From: Gammaproteobacteria bacterium
GTDB taxonomy: Bacteria > Pseudomonadota > Gammaproteobacteria > Legionellales > Legionellaceae
Assembly: GCA_030147855.1 (NCBI GenBank)
Contig: JASBUO010000006.1
Span: 1 to 64,000 of the forward strand
Reading direction: 5' to 3'
Length of the DNA: 64,000 nucleotides
The stretch's first letter is position 1; the number at the start of each line of letters is the position of its first letter. The notes under the pieces are model-generated. The model saw nothing but the letters and a program-made list of their open reading frames with translations. It had not been told where the DNA came from and did not search any database. Positions 55,953 through 64,000 of the stretch are shown here, one piece after another. Both the position numbers and the translations under genes were made by a program.

Positions 55953-57319
55953 GCGGTTATCTCCATGAGGGAAGTTTTTAAAGTGTTTGCAAAGTGCTCT
56001 ATTTCGGTTTGTGTGCGACATTCGGTTGCGCAGACTAATAGTGTATTTGGGTAGTGAGGATAGTAGGACTCTGTGGGGTATCCAGCATGAATTCCTTTCG
56101 CTTGTAGGACTTTTAAAATAGGGTTAACTGGCACAGGTAGCTGAATGAGCGCCTCATGGAAGTAAGGGGTCGAAAAAACGCGTGACACACCGGGAATAGA
56201 GGTCAGTTTGCTGACGAGTAGACATGTATTATGGTGGCATTGTTCTGCAACGCGTTTAATGCCTTCGGGCCCCAAAAGGCTCATATAAAGTGTGGCTGCT
56301 GTCACCAGTAAGCCTTGGTTGGTACAAATATTCGAGGTGGCTTTTCCGCGACGAATATGTTGCTCGCGTGCCTGGAGTGTGAGTGTATAACCTGTGCGCC
56401 CATCTGTGTCGGTGGTACGGCCTACTAGTCGGCCAGGCATTTGACGAACGTGTTTCAAACGGGTGCTAAAAAACCCCACATAGGGTCCTCCAGCGGCCAT
56501 TGGTGCACCAAGAGGTTGTCCTTCACCACAGACAATATCAACACCGTGCTCGCCCCATGTCCCTGGTGGTTTTAGAAGACCAAGCGAGATGGGGTTAACA
56601 CAGGCAATGCTTGTGATGTTATGTGCACTTGCCCAATCGCTGAGTACATCGACAGGCTCAAGTTGCCCCAAAAAATTGGGCTGGGGAATGATGAGGGCTG
56701 TAACTGATATATCTTGATACGCCTTGAGAGCATGAATGTCTGTGACGCCGTTTGTTTTATGCATGGGAAGCGTTGTTAGAGTTACATCTTGATGTTGTAG
56801 GATGGTCTCAAGGGTTTCACGGTAGAGTGGGTGCAAGGTTTCAGGCACGAGTACACGATGAGGACTGTTTTTTTTGTTCATGCGCAATGCCATCAGAACT
56901 GCTTCAGCAAGTGCTGTTGCTCCGTCATAGAGAGAAGCGTTAGCCACTTCCATGCCTGTAAGCTCCGCTATCATCGTTTGAAATTCATATAGCAGTTGCA
57001 GGTTTCCTTGGCTTGCTTCGGCCTGATAAGGGGTATAGGACGTTAGAAATTCACCGCGAGATGCAATATCCCAAACAGCCGCAGGAATATGGTGCTCATA
57101 GCTGCCTGCACCAATAAAACACGTGTGCGTTTTATTTTGGTTCGCAAGTCCTTTAGCATGCTGCAGTAGCGTCATTTCATTCTGACCATCAGGCAAATGG
57201 CTGAGATTTTTCGGCCTAAGTTCAGGCGCTATTTCATCAAATAAAGCCTCAATACTCGATACACCGATGCGCTTGAGCATGGTGCGAATGTCCTCTGGTG
57301 TGTGCGGGATGTAAGGCAT
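55949..57319 (-). CDS. gcvPA: Glycine dehydrogenase (decarboxylating) subunit 1
   Basis: N-terminal half of the split P-protein, partner of gcvPB in decarboxylating glycine. The 456-aa chain has [38 protein letters not shown] and [20 protein letters not shown], all typical. Splitting P into two chains is common in Firmicutes and some proteobacteria including Legionella and Coxiella relatives. It overlaps gcvPB by 4 nt and follows gcvH by 3 nt. Confidence 0.96.
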   Translation of the reverse strand: MPYIPHTPEDIRTMLKRIGVSSIEALFDEIAPELRPKNLSHLPDGQNEMTLLQHAKGLANQNKTHTCFIGAGSYEHHIPAAVWDIASRGEFLTSYTPYQAEASQGNLQLLYEFQTMIAELTGMEVANASLYDGATALAEAVLMALRMNKKNSPHRVLVPETLHPLYRETLETILQHQDVTLTTLPMHKTNGVTDIHALKAYQDISVTALIIPQPNFLGQLEPVDVLSDWASAHNITSIACVNPISLGLLKPPGTWGEHGVDIVCGEGQPLGAPMAAGGPYVGFFSTRLKHVRQMPGRLVGRTTDTDGRTGYTLTLQAREQHIRRGKATSNICTNQGLLVTAATLYMSLLGPEGIKRVAEQCHHNTCLLVSKLTSIPGVSRVFSTPYFHEALIQLPVPVNPILKVLQAKGIHAGYPTESYYPHYPNTLLVCATECRTQTEIEHFANTLKTSLMEITA

Positions 57320-57322
57320 GTA

Positions 57323-57691
57323 TTATTGGTCCTCGTGGATAATATTTTTATATTGCAGTTCATCAAGTAACCCTGAGAGTTCATTTGTATTGTTTACTTC
57401 TATTTTTAAAAGCCAGCCCTCACCCTCTGCATCACGGTTTACAATAGCTGGGTCTTCTTTTACTTGATGATTGACGGCAACGATCGTGCCACTGATAGGT
57501 GCATAAAAGTCAGAGGCGGCTTTTACGGATTCAACTACACCTACTTCATCTCCTGCTTTGACGATCCGTCCTTCTTCTGGTAACTCAATAAACACTAAAT
57601 CACCCAGTAAAGCTTGGGCATGTTCAGTGATACCAACAATGACAGGGGTTTCTTCAGTGTTTATCCATTCATGGGTTTCTGTAAACTTCAT
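57323..57691 (-). CDS. gcvH: Glycine cleavage system H protein
   Basis: Lipoyl carrier that shuttles the aminomethyl group between P, T and L proteins. The 122-aa protein has the lipoylation lysine in GVVESVKAASDFYAPISG and the N-terminal THEWI. It is 14 nt downstream of gcvT. The L-protein (lpd) and lipoylation enzymes are not in the window. Confidence 0.97.
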   Translation of the reverse strand: MKFTETHEWINTEETPVIVGITEHAQALLGDLVFIELPEEGRIVKAGDEVGVVESVKAASDFYAPISGTIVAVNHQVKEDPAIVNRDAEGEGWLLKIEVNNTNELSGLLDELQYKNIIHEDQ

Positions 57692-57705
57692 ACATTACTC
57701 CTTTT

Positions 57706-58779
57706 TTACACGCGTTTTAGGAAACGTGGTTTTCCCACAGTGACAGGAAGACGTTTACCACGCAGATCAATTGTAGCGTCGGTTTCAACTTCTGTTAAAA
57801 CACGTGCGATTGCAATTGAATGTTTAAGAGTCGGGGAAAAAGTTCCGCTGGTGATAGTGCCAACCTCTTTATTGTCAAGAAAAACAGTTTGCCCTGGCCG
57901 CATGACGCCTGGTGTTTCAAGGGTGAGTCCTACAAGCTTTTGCTTAATTCCTTGTTGTTTCTGGGACATTAAAGCTGTCATGCCAATAAAATTGCGATCT
58001 TGTGGTTCCCATTGGATGGTCCAGGAAAGTCCCGAATTGAGTGGGGTTGTGGTTTCATCCATGTCTTGGCCATAAAGGAGTAGTCCTGCTTCAAGGCGCA
58101 GTGTGTCACGGGCAGCAAGCCCACACGGTGTAATTTCTTGTGTGAGTAAGTCGTTCCATAGTGCTTCGATATGGGTTTGCGGCATAATAATTTCGAGACC
58201 ATCTTCACCTGTGTAGCCGGTGCGTGCAAAAAAGTAGTCTCCTACATCGACGCATTCAAACGGTGCAAGGGTAGACACGGCATCTGCCTCAGCAGGGCCA
58301 AGTGCGTTGAGGGTTTTTTGAATGGCGTTAGGGCCTTGTACCGCGAGCATTGAAAGCTCGGTACGTTCCTGAAGCCCTGTTGCAAAGCCGCTACTTTTAT
58401 CATGAATCCAAGGCAGCACGTGTTCTCGGGTTGCTGCATTTAAAACAAGGCGATAATTATCAGCTGTGCGTTGATAAACGATTAAATCATCAAGAATACC
58501 ACCATGTTCGTTACATAAACAGCTATAGAGTGCGCGCCCTACATGTTCTAGACGGTCAACATCATTAGTGAGCAATTTTCGTAAAAATTGGCGCCCCCCA
58601 GCCCCGAGAATATCGAGTACAGTCATGTGAGAGACATCAAACATGCCGGCATCAGTGCGAACAGCTTCGTGTTCTTTGAGTTGTGAACCGTAATGAAGCG
58701 GCATCTTCCAACCATGAAAGTCGACCATTTTAGCATTTGCGGCAAGATGTGCGGCATAGAGGGGGGTATTCTTAAGCAT
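57706..58779 (-). CDS. gcvT: Aminomethyltransferase (glycine cleavage T protein)
   Basis: Transfers the methylene group to tetrahydrofolate, releasing ammonia. The 357-aa chain has MVDFHGWKMPLHYGS, the catalytic-Asp context FDVSHMTVLDILG, TGYTGEDGLEI and LAARDTLRLEAGL. It is the first gene of the gcv operon. The 164-bp gap to the divergent ABC permease is too short for a tandem glycine riboswitch, and I see no such motif. Confidence 0.96.
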   Translation of the reverse strand: MLKNTPLYAAHLAANAKMVDFHGWKMPLHYGSQLKEHEAVRTDAGMFDVSHMTVLDILGAGGRQFLRKLLTNDVDRLEHVGRALYSCLCNEHGGILDDLIVYQRTADNYRLVLNAATREHVLPWIHDKSSGFATGLQERTELSMLAVQGPNAIQKTLNALGPAEADAVSTLAPFECVDVGDYFFARTGYTGEDGLEIIMPQTHIEALWNDLLTQEITPCGLAARDTLRLEAGLLLYGQDMDETTTPLNSGLSWTIQWEPQDRNFIGMTALMSQKQQGIKQKLVGLTLETPGVMRPGQTVFLDNKEVGTITSGTFSPTLKHSIAIARVLTEVETDATIDLRGKRLPVTVGKPRFLKRV

Positions 58780-58943
58780 GACGACCTATTAAATTATGTT
58801 TAAAAGGACCTTTGATTATACCCAGATGCGCCACTTCGGCAAGATGTTATCTTGTGGTTTCGTTGGGCTTTTGCTTTATCCCAGGTTGAAAGCGCGGTAA
58901 AATCTCACGGTTATCTTATTTTTTAATCAAAAGGGGTTGTGGC

Positions 58944-60692
58944 GTGGAAAAAAATCGCGTTTACAGCGCAAATCGCAATTTAATTAGTCGATTTTTTAAT
59001 GGCTGGGATTTGCTATTGCTTGTGCTCGTGATTTTTGGGTTGTTTTTTTTAGGGCGCGCAGGTCAGCAAATGGCAACACCTTACGCTCTAGGACAACCGT
59101 TACCCATTTCGCTAGACGTGAAAGCATTGCCTTTTTATGCTTTGCGAACAGTACTTCGCATGTTTATAGCACTTGGTTTTTCATTACTGTTCACTTTTTT
59201 GGTTGGTACGCTGGCAGCTAAAAATAAACGAGCAGAACGCCTGATTATTCCAATGATTGATGTGTTACAGTCAGTGCCTGTATTGAGTTTTTTAGCCATT
59301 ACAGTGACAGGTTTTATTCACTTGTTTCCGGGTAGCTTACTCGGACCTGAGTGCGCTTCTATTTTTGTGATTTTTACTGCTCAAGTGTGGAATATTACGC
59401 TCAGTTTTTATCAGTCCGTTAAAACAGTTCCACCTGACTTTCGAGAAGTAGCCTCTATGTTTCAATTATCACCATGGCAGCGTTTTTGGAAGGTAGAAGT
59501 GCCTTGTTCACTGTCAGGGCTTTTATGGAACATGATGATGTCTATGTCTGCTAGCTGGTTCTTTGTTGTACTGTCAGAAGCCATTGCTGTTTCACATCAG
59601 AATATTCGTTTGCCGGGGGTGGGCTCATATATTGCTTTTGCGATTGAGCAGGGCAACCTAAACGCGATTGGTTATGCTATTTTGACGATGATTATTGTTA
59701 TTTTTGTATATGACCAAATGTTATTTAGACCACTGATTGCATGGTCTGAAAAATTCAAATTAGATGCTGCACCAGATGATGAACCTTATGCCTCATGGTT
59801 TCTCGATTGGTTACGTAACAGTCATTTGTTTGAGTATGCACGCGAGGGTATCGCGCGTCTAAAAGATCGCGTAATAAATATTCCTTGGTTTTCGCGTCAG
59901 GCCTTATTTGCTGTTTCAAGAGATGAAGCCCCGAAATCTCGTTTGATGACGGAGTTTCTTTGGCATGGGACCGTTTGGGGGGTGTTTTTAGGGGCTGTGT
60001 ATCAGTTGTTTACGTTTATTTCTCCGGCTATTACGTTACATGATGTAAGGCATGTAGCATTTTTAGGCATGATTACCGCGCTTCGCGTCATTGTCTTAAT
60101 TATTCTAAGTTCACTGCTTTGGATTCCTGTAGGTGTTTGGGTTGGATTAAGGCCGCGCTGGGTACAAAAGGTACAACCGCTGATTCAACTTGCGGCAGCC
60201 TTCCCTGCTAATTTATTTTATCCTTTGTTTGTGATTGTCATCGTGCGTTTTCATTTGAATGTTCAAGTATGGATAACGCCACTCATGATTTTAGGAACAC
60301 AGTGGTATATCTTGTTTAATGTTATTGCTGGCGCCTCAATGATTCCAAGAGATTTAAACTTAGCGGCCTCAAATTTTGGTGTGCATGGTTTGCAGTGGTG
60401 GCGCAGGTTGGGTTTACCCGCTATTTTCCCCTATTACATTACCGGTGCGATTACTGCGGCAGGCGGGGCTTGGAATGCGAGTATTGTTGCAGAATGGGTG
60501 AGTTGGGGGGGGACAACGCTGCGTGCGACAGGGCTTGGCGAATATATTCAAGCCAATACTGTTGCAGGTCACTTTCCTGAAATTGCATTGGGCACGGCAA
60601 TGATGTGTATCTATGTTCTATTGTTTAACCAGCTGCTTTGGCGCCCCCTATATCATCTTGCCGAGGCGCGCTTCCAATTAGATAGAGGCTAA
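58944..60692 (+). CDS. ABC transporter permease with two fused permease modules
   Basis: A 582-aa integral membrane protein made of two homologous permease halves of the nitrate/sulfonate/taurine class. Each half has its EAA-type ATPase-contact loop: EVASMFQLSPWQRFWKVEVP in the first and LAASNFGVHGLQWWRRLGLP in the second. About six membrane helices per half are visible. It starts with GTG at 58944, supported by AAGGGG. With the next gene it forms a two-gene importer with no substrate-binding protein nearby. The substrate, probably an organic or inorganic anion, is unknown. Confidence 0.88.
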   Translation: MEKNRVYSANRNLISRFFNGWDLLLLVLVIFGLFFLGRAGQQMATPYALGQPLPISLDVKALPFYALRTVLRMFIALGFSLLFTFLVGTLAAKNKRAERLIIPMIDVLQSVPVLSFLAITVTGFIHLFPGSLLGPECASIFVIFTAQVWNITLSFYQSVKTVPPDFREVASMFQLSPWQRFWKVEVPCSLSGLLWNMMMSMSASWFFVVLSEAIAVSHQNIRLPGVGSYIAFAIEQGNLNAIGYAILTMIIVIFVYDQMLFRPLIAWSEKFKLDAAPDDEPYASWFLDWLRNSHLFEYAREGIARLKDRVINIPWFSRQALFAVSRDEAPKSRLMTEFLWHGTVWGVFLGAVYQLFTFISPAITLHDVRHVAFLGMITALRVIVLIILSSLLWIPVGVWVGLRPRWVQKVQPLIQLAAAFPANLFYPLFVIVIVRFHLNVQVWITPLMILGTQWYILFNVIAGASMIPRDLNLAASNFGVHGLQWWRRLGLPAIFPYYITGAITAAGGAWNASIVAEWVSWGGTTLRATGLGEYIQANTVAGHFPEIALGTAMMCIYVLLFNQLLWRPLYHLAEARFQLDRG

Positions 60693-60693
60693 T

Positions 60694-61986
60694 ATGTCAG
60701 AGACCATTATTTCACTTGATCATGTGCGTAAAGCCTATAAAAAGTCGGCAGGACAAGAGTTATTGGTGCTTGAAGATATTAGCTTTTCGCTGAAAAAGGG
60801 CGAAATTGTTGCACTTTTAGGGAAATCAGGGTCAGGGAAGTCGACTTTGTTACGTATCATGGCGGGGCTCATTTCTCCAACTAAGGGACGTGTTAGATAT
60901 CGGGGAGATTGGATTCGTGGACCTGTGTCGGGGGTTGCGATGGTCTTCCAGTCATTTGCCTTGATGCCTTGGCTAACGGTACTTGAAAATGTTGAGCTTG
61001 GCCTTGAAGCCATTGGTATCAATCGCGATCTCCGAAGAAAACGCGCAATTGAGGCAATTGATATTATTGGGCTAGATGGGTTTGAGTCAGCTTACCCGCG
61101 TGAGTTATCTGGCGGGATGTGTCAGCGTGTTGGATTTGCACGTGCACTTGTGGTAAATCCGGATGTATTACTCATGGACGAACCTTTTTCAGCACTTGAT
61201 GTATTAACGGCTGAAAACTTAAAGTCTGACTTATTAGAGTTATGGCGTGAGAAAAAAACGAATACAAATGCCATGTTGCTGGTTACGCATAATATTGAAG
61301 AAGCAGTTACGTTGGCAGATAGAATTATTATTTTAGGCAGTGATCCAGGCTTTGTTCGGGCGGATTTAACATTAAATAGCCTGCCATCGCGAGATTTAGA
61401 GCGCCCAGAGTGCCGAGCTTTGGTTGATAGAATTTATATGTTGATGACAACGGGCGTTGATGGCCGGGCGAAGCATGCAACACGTGAACGCCAAATTGGC
61501 TTGGGGTATCGTTTGCCACAAGTTGATCCTTCCGAGCTATCAGGCTTGATAGAGACTATGAAAACTTTTGAGGCAAAAGTTGATTTGCCTGAGCTTGCTG
61601 ATGAAATCATGATGCATGTGGATGATTTATTCCCTATTTTAGAAACACTCGAAGTATTAGGATTTGCCCAAATTTCAGCGGGTGATATTCATTTAACACC
61701 GCTTGGTTTGCAATTTTCAGAAGCAGATCTACAGGCAAGAAAACATTTATTTGCAGAGCAATTATTGTCAACGATTCCTTTAGCGCGTCATATTTGTCAT
61801 GTGTTGGATGAAAAACCAAAGCATCGTGTTTCAGACGAGCGTTTTTTGACAAAGCTGGAAGATTATTTTAGCGATAAAGAAGCGGAGAGGGTGCTGCGCA
61901 CTATGATTGACTGGGGGCGTTATGCAGAACTTTTTGCGTATGATTTTAACTCTGGGATGTTAAGCCTTGAAAATCCTGAGTCGTGA
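60694..61986 (+). CDS. ABC transporter ATPase with C-terminal AAA-associated domain
   Basis: The N-terminal 250 residues are an ABC ATPase of the nitrate/taurine type: Walker A LLGKSGSGKSTLL (residues 43-51 core), signature ELSGGMCQRVGFARAL, Walker B VLLMDEPFSALD. The last 150 residues (from about DPSELSGLIETMKTFEAKVD) form the extra AAA-associated domain seen in this duplicated-permease system, probably a regulatory winged-helix-like part. It starts 2 nt after the permease stop. Confidence 0.88.
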   Translation: MSETIISLDHVRKAYKKSAGQELLVLEDISFSLKKGEIVALLGKSGSGKSTLLRIMAGLISPTKGRVRYRGDWIRGPVSGVAMVFQSFALMPWLTVLENVELGLEAIGINRDLRRKRAIEAIDIIGLDGFESAYPRELSGGMCQRVGFARALVVNPDVLLMDEPFSALDVLTAENLKSDLLELWREKKTNTNAMLLVTHNIEEAVTLADRIIILGSDPGFVRADLTLNSLPSRDLERPECRALVDRIYMLMTTGVDGRAKHATRERQIGLGYRLPQVDPSELSGLIETMKTFEAKVDLPELADEIMMHVDDLFPILETLEVLGFAQISAGDIHLTPLGLQFSEADLQARKHLFAEQLLSTIPLARHICHVLDEKPKHRVSDERFLTKLEDYFSDKEAERVLRTMIDWGRYAELFAYDFNSGMLSLENPES

Positions 61987-62019
61987 TGGTCTCACTGCTT
62001 TTAATGATCACATGTAACC

Positions 62020-62092
62020 TAGGGTCCATATAGGTCAACAGGCCCTATGAAAAAATTAAGTAACACCCCGAGGTCTGTCATCCCTTGGGGTG
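62020..62092. repeat. Intergenic hairpins including repeat copy 3
   Basis: The 61987-62296 gap contains TAGGGTCC...GGCCCTA, a hairpin around 62020-62047 that includes the repeat 14-mer GTCAACAGGCCCTA (62034-62047). It also holds a second hairpin, CACCCCGAGG / CCTTGGGGTG, at 62064-62092 with one G-U pair. Neither has a T-run. They may end the ABC transporter transcript. The rest of the gap shows no gene. Confidence 0.55.
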
Positions 62093-62296
62093 AATTACAG
62101 AAACGGGGCAAATGCGAACTGGGAGCCGATATTCCATTAAATTAACCACCGTTTCTTCAATAAAACTCAAAATTTTATGAATAAGAATCAGAGCAAGAAG
62201 AGTGGTACAGTCTTTGGGGAAAGGTCAGATTGTTAACCAAGATGATAAAAATAATTGTTTTAAGCAGTCTAATTTATTGATGTTAAGGAAACGGTA

Positions 62297-63322
62297 ATGA
62301 TTTTTGATTACAGTTATAAGCCTGACCAGAAGGATATTGTTGTTAGTTTACTTATAGATGGCTGTGAAGATATCTATCCTGACTTTGAAACACAATTAAA
62401 AACTTACACGCAAAACTTTGGTGTGACTTACTTGCCACTTATAGAACAACACGCTCCGAAGTATCAGTATAGCTTATTTCGCCATCTGCTTGTTCTGGTT
62501 AAAACTGACGATGTTGAAGCCGCTATCCAAAGATGTCATCAAACCTACCCAAACTATAACTGTATTTCTATAGGGATGGTTTACTCTACAGAAAATGCAA
62601 TGCATCAAGCAAAGGGCACCATAGACAGATTAAAACAGCAATATGGCGATTCTGTGAATTTTTTAAGGCCTGATATTTGTCAATCAGAGCAATGGTTTTG
62701 TTCAGATCTCAAGCTCTTAGATAACGCAATTTGTGACACGATAAGAATTAAGTATCATCCCCAAAAAATGACTGAAAAGCCACTTGGCATTTCGGAAGAG
62801 GCAAGGAATTACTTTGATTCTATGTCAAAGTTATATACTAAGTATCATTTGTATCATCGCTCTGCCAGTGATGGTTTTTTTGCTTTGAGATACAAAGATG
62901 GCATCCTTATTACAGCAACTAAAACCTATAAAAACCCTTTAGATTGTGAGCGCATTTCTTTTATTCAAGACTATGATGAGAAAACGAATGTGCTGACTTA
63001 TTCAGGCCAGTATTTACCTTCATCAGACAGCGTGGAGGCATGGGTTGTATTTAAAGAAAATCCTGATATCACGTCTATTGTCCATACACATGCAAGTGAG
63101 AGATTTACACGCAACCCTAAGTACCAGCACAAAGTAGTGGTGCCAAAGGGGACCTACGGGGATCCAAACATCGGCCACCAAATCAATCAACAGGTTAAGA
63201 AATATACTAATGATTTTCTGATTTTAGAAGAACATGGTGAATACTTTTCTTTCACACAAGAGCCGTTACAGGTCTCCAATACTTTGGAAAACATTCTGAA
63301 ATCAGAGACCACACTGATATAG
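62297..63322 (+). CDS. Class II aldolase/adducin-domain protein with novel N-terminal domain
   Basis: A 341-aa protein. The C-terminal half (from about residue 175) matches class II aldolase/adducin: LYHRSASDGFFALRYKDG, the metal-binding HTH in SIVHTHASERF and a third histidine in LILEEHGEYFSF. The N-terminal 150 residues (VVSLLIDGCEDIYPDFETQL and onward) match no family I know and carry several cysteines (CEDIY, RCHQ, NCISIG, CQSE). AAGGAAACGG precedes the ATG. The usual aldolase acid/base context is altered, so the reaction cannot be named. It is followed by a convergent VOC gene. Confidence 0.72.
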   Translation: MIFDYSYKPDQKDIVVSLLIDGCEDIYPDFETQLKTYTQNFGVTYLPLIEQHAPKYQYSLFRHLLVLVKTDDVEAAIQRCHQTYPNYNCISIGMVYSTENAMHQAKGTIDRLKQQYGDSVNFLRPDICQSEQWFCSDLKLLDNAICDTIRIKYHPQKMTEKPLGISEEARNYFDSMSKLYTKYHLYHRSASDGFFALRYKDGILITATKTYKNPLDCERISFIQDYDEKTNVLTYSGQYLPSSDSVEAWVVFKENPDITSIVHTHASERFTRNPKYQHKVVVPKGTYGDPNIGHQINQQVKKYTNDFLILEEHGEYFSFTQEPLQVSNTLENILKSETTLI

Positions 63323-63329
63323 AACAAGA

Positions 63330-63758
63330 TTAAGTGGATAGTGCTCTTTCTAGCCATTGATCCCAATGAACCACTGCCCAGCAGTAATCATCCGGATCTA
63401 GAAAGTATCCGTTATATCCGCCCCATGGAGTGGGGCCACCAGTCTTAATGATTTTACCACCTGCATTTTCAGCATTCTGTAACAAGTCATCAACATCTTG
63501 TGGGCTCGAAACATTGTGACAAAAGACGGCTCTGCTCATTTTATCTTGATTTGATAACGCTGACAAAAATGTCTTTATATTAGGGTTAGGTTCAGCTAGA
63601 AATAATTCTAAAACGATGCATTCTGTTTGCAAGAATGCAACATCTTCTGATTCAGAAAGTATTAATGGTTGGTAATTAAACGATCTTTGGTAAAATTCTA
63701 TTGAACGTTGCACTTTCTCAACGCCCAAGCATAGGAGATCAAATTGATTTTTACTCAT
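63330..63758 (-). CDS. VOC (glyoxalase/bleomycin-resistance) family protein
   Basis: A 142-aa single-domain VOC protein: VEKVQRSIEFYQRSFNYQP at the start, VDDLLQNAENAGGKIIKTGG and the C-terminal GYFLDPDDYCWAVVHW. The fold usually binds a metal; ligand residues are not all clear here, so catalysis is uncertain. Similar small proteins are annotated as glyoxalases or resistance proteins without proof. It converges on the aldolase-domain gene and is 13 nt from a truncated gene ending at 63772. Confidence 0.82.
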   Translation of the reverse strand: MSKNQFDLLCLGVEKVQRSIEFYQRSFNYQPLILSESEDVAFLQTECIVLELFLAEPNPNIKTFLSALSNQDKMSRAVFCHNVSSPQDVDDLLQNAENAGGKIIKTGGPTPWGGYNGYFLDPDDYCWAVVHWDQWLERALST

Positions 63759-63771
63759 TACTCTACTTTAG

Positions 63772-64000
63772 TTATTTATAATTAAATTCTTGATTGGTTT
63801 TGTCCTGTGGCATATAGCCGGAGCTTGAATGCTCACCACTAAGTAATCGAGACCGAATGGCCGCCCATCCATTTTCAATGCGATTGTCAGCAAAAGAGTG
63901 GTATTGATTCTGAGAAACGTTAAGTTCATCATTTTCCGAAGAAACTTTTTTGCTATTGAGTTGTTTTTGATGATGATACTGCTTTTTATAAGCAGTTGCG
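63772..64000 (-). CDS. C-terminal part of a gene cut by the window edge
   Basis: An open minus-strand frame enters at the window end and stops at TAA (63772-63774). The visible 75 residues are hydrophilic (KKQYHHQKQLNSKKVSSEN, then RIENGWAAIRSRLLSGEHS and DKTNQEFNYK at the end). No family is recognised. Its stop is 13 nt upstream of the VOC gene start, so the two may be co-transcribed. Confidence 0.6.
   Translation of the reverse strand, partial: ATAYKKQYHHQKQLNSKKVSSENDELNVSQNQYHSFADNRIENGWAAIRSRLLSGEHSSSGYMPQDKTNQEFNYK

Noticed and set aside
58780..58943. Glycine riboswitch before gcvT
   Set aside because: The gap is short and shared with a divergent gene, and none of the paired conserved segments of glycine aptamers is visible.

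Overview
The window is an AT-rich bacterial chromosome segment that includes the replication-origin neighbourhood. It probably comes from a gammaproteobacterium of the Legionella/Coxiella group (order Legionellales). Support comes from a Legionella-type major outer-membrane protein, the rpmH-rnpA-yidD-yidC-mnmE block facing dnaA-dnaN-recF-gyrB, an M16 peptidase pair beside rsmD/ftsY, and several unrecognised proteins of the kind common in that order. The taxonomic call is inference from gene content, not from rRNA. I found no rRNA, tRNA, CRISPR array, insertion sequence or prophage.

Layout. 1-9 kb: RNase T and dihydroorotase, ihfB, dcd, a three-gene isobutyryl-CoA (valine) degradation operon and the Legionella-type porin with a strong promoter and terminator. 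9-21 kb: a cystathionine beta-synthase-like enzyme, mnmE-yidC-yidD-rnpA-rpmH on the minus strand, a 1.2-kb AT-rich oriC candidate, then dnaA-dnaN-recF-gyrB on the plus strand. 21-25 kb: alpha/beta hydrolase, Cu,Zn-SOD, two envelope proteins, a short divergent Hfq and a TlpA-like thioredoxin. 25-36 kb: a six-gene, tightly overlapping minus-strand operon (two M16 peptidases, rsmD, a DUF2520 protein, a TTC38-like TPR protein, ABC-F Uup) back to back with ftsY-ftsE-ftsX-rpoH. 36-45 kb: argR and a divergent unknown membrane protein with tandem ARG boxes between them, then the stress operon prkA-yeaH-spoVR flanked by a second unknown membrane protein. 45-54 kb: an outer-membrane protein, rpiA, polA, lpxD, a stretch with a decayed gene, a FabF-like ketosynthase, a GNAT protein, a DUF155/RMD1 protein and a small HTH regulator. 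54-64 kb: the glycine cleavage operon gcvT-gcvH-gcvPA-gcvPB, a divergent two-gene ABC transporter, a class II aldolase-domain protein, a VOC protein and the end of a truncated gene.

The most unusual signals are regulatory or repetitive. (1) Divergent promoters of argR and an unknown multi-pass membrane protein share one palindromic -35 box and adjoin two ARG boxes centred 21 bp apart. (2) The Hfq aligns without gaps to E. coli Hfq but has lost RNA-contact residues (Q8E, F42R, rim arginines). (3) Two families of short intergenic repeats each occur three times. (4) Some intergenic stretches hold what look like decayed coding fragments. Many minus-strand genes overlap by 4 nt (ATGA), which points to translational coupling.
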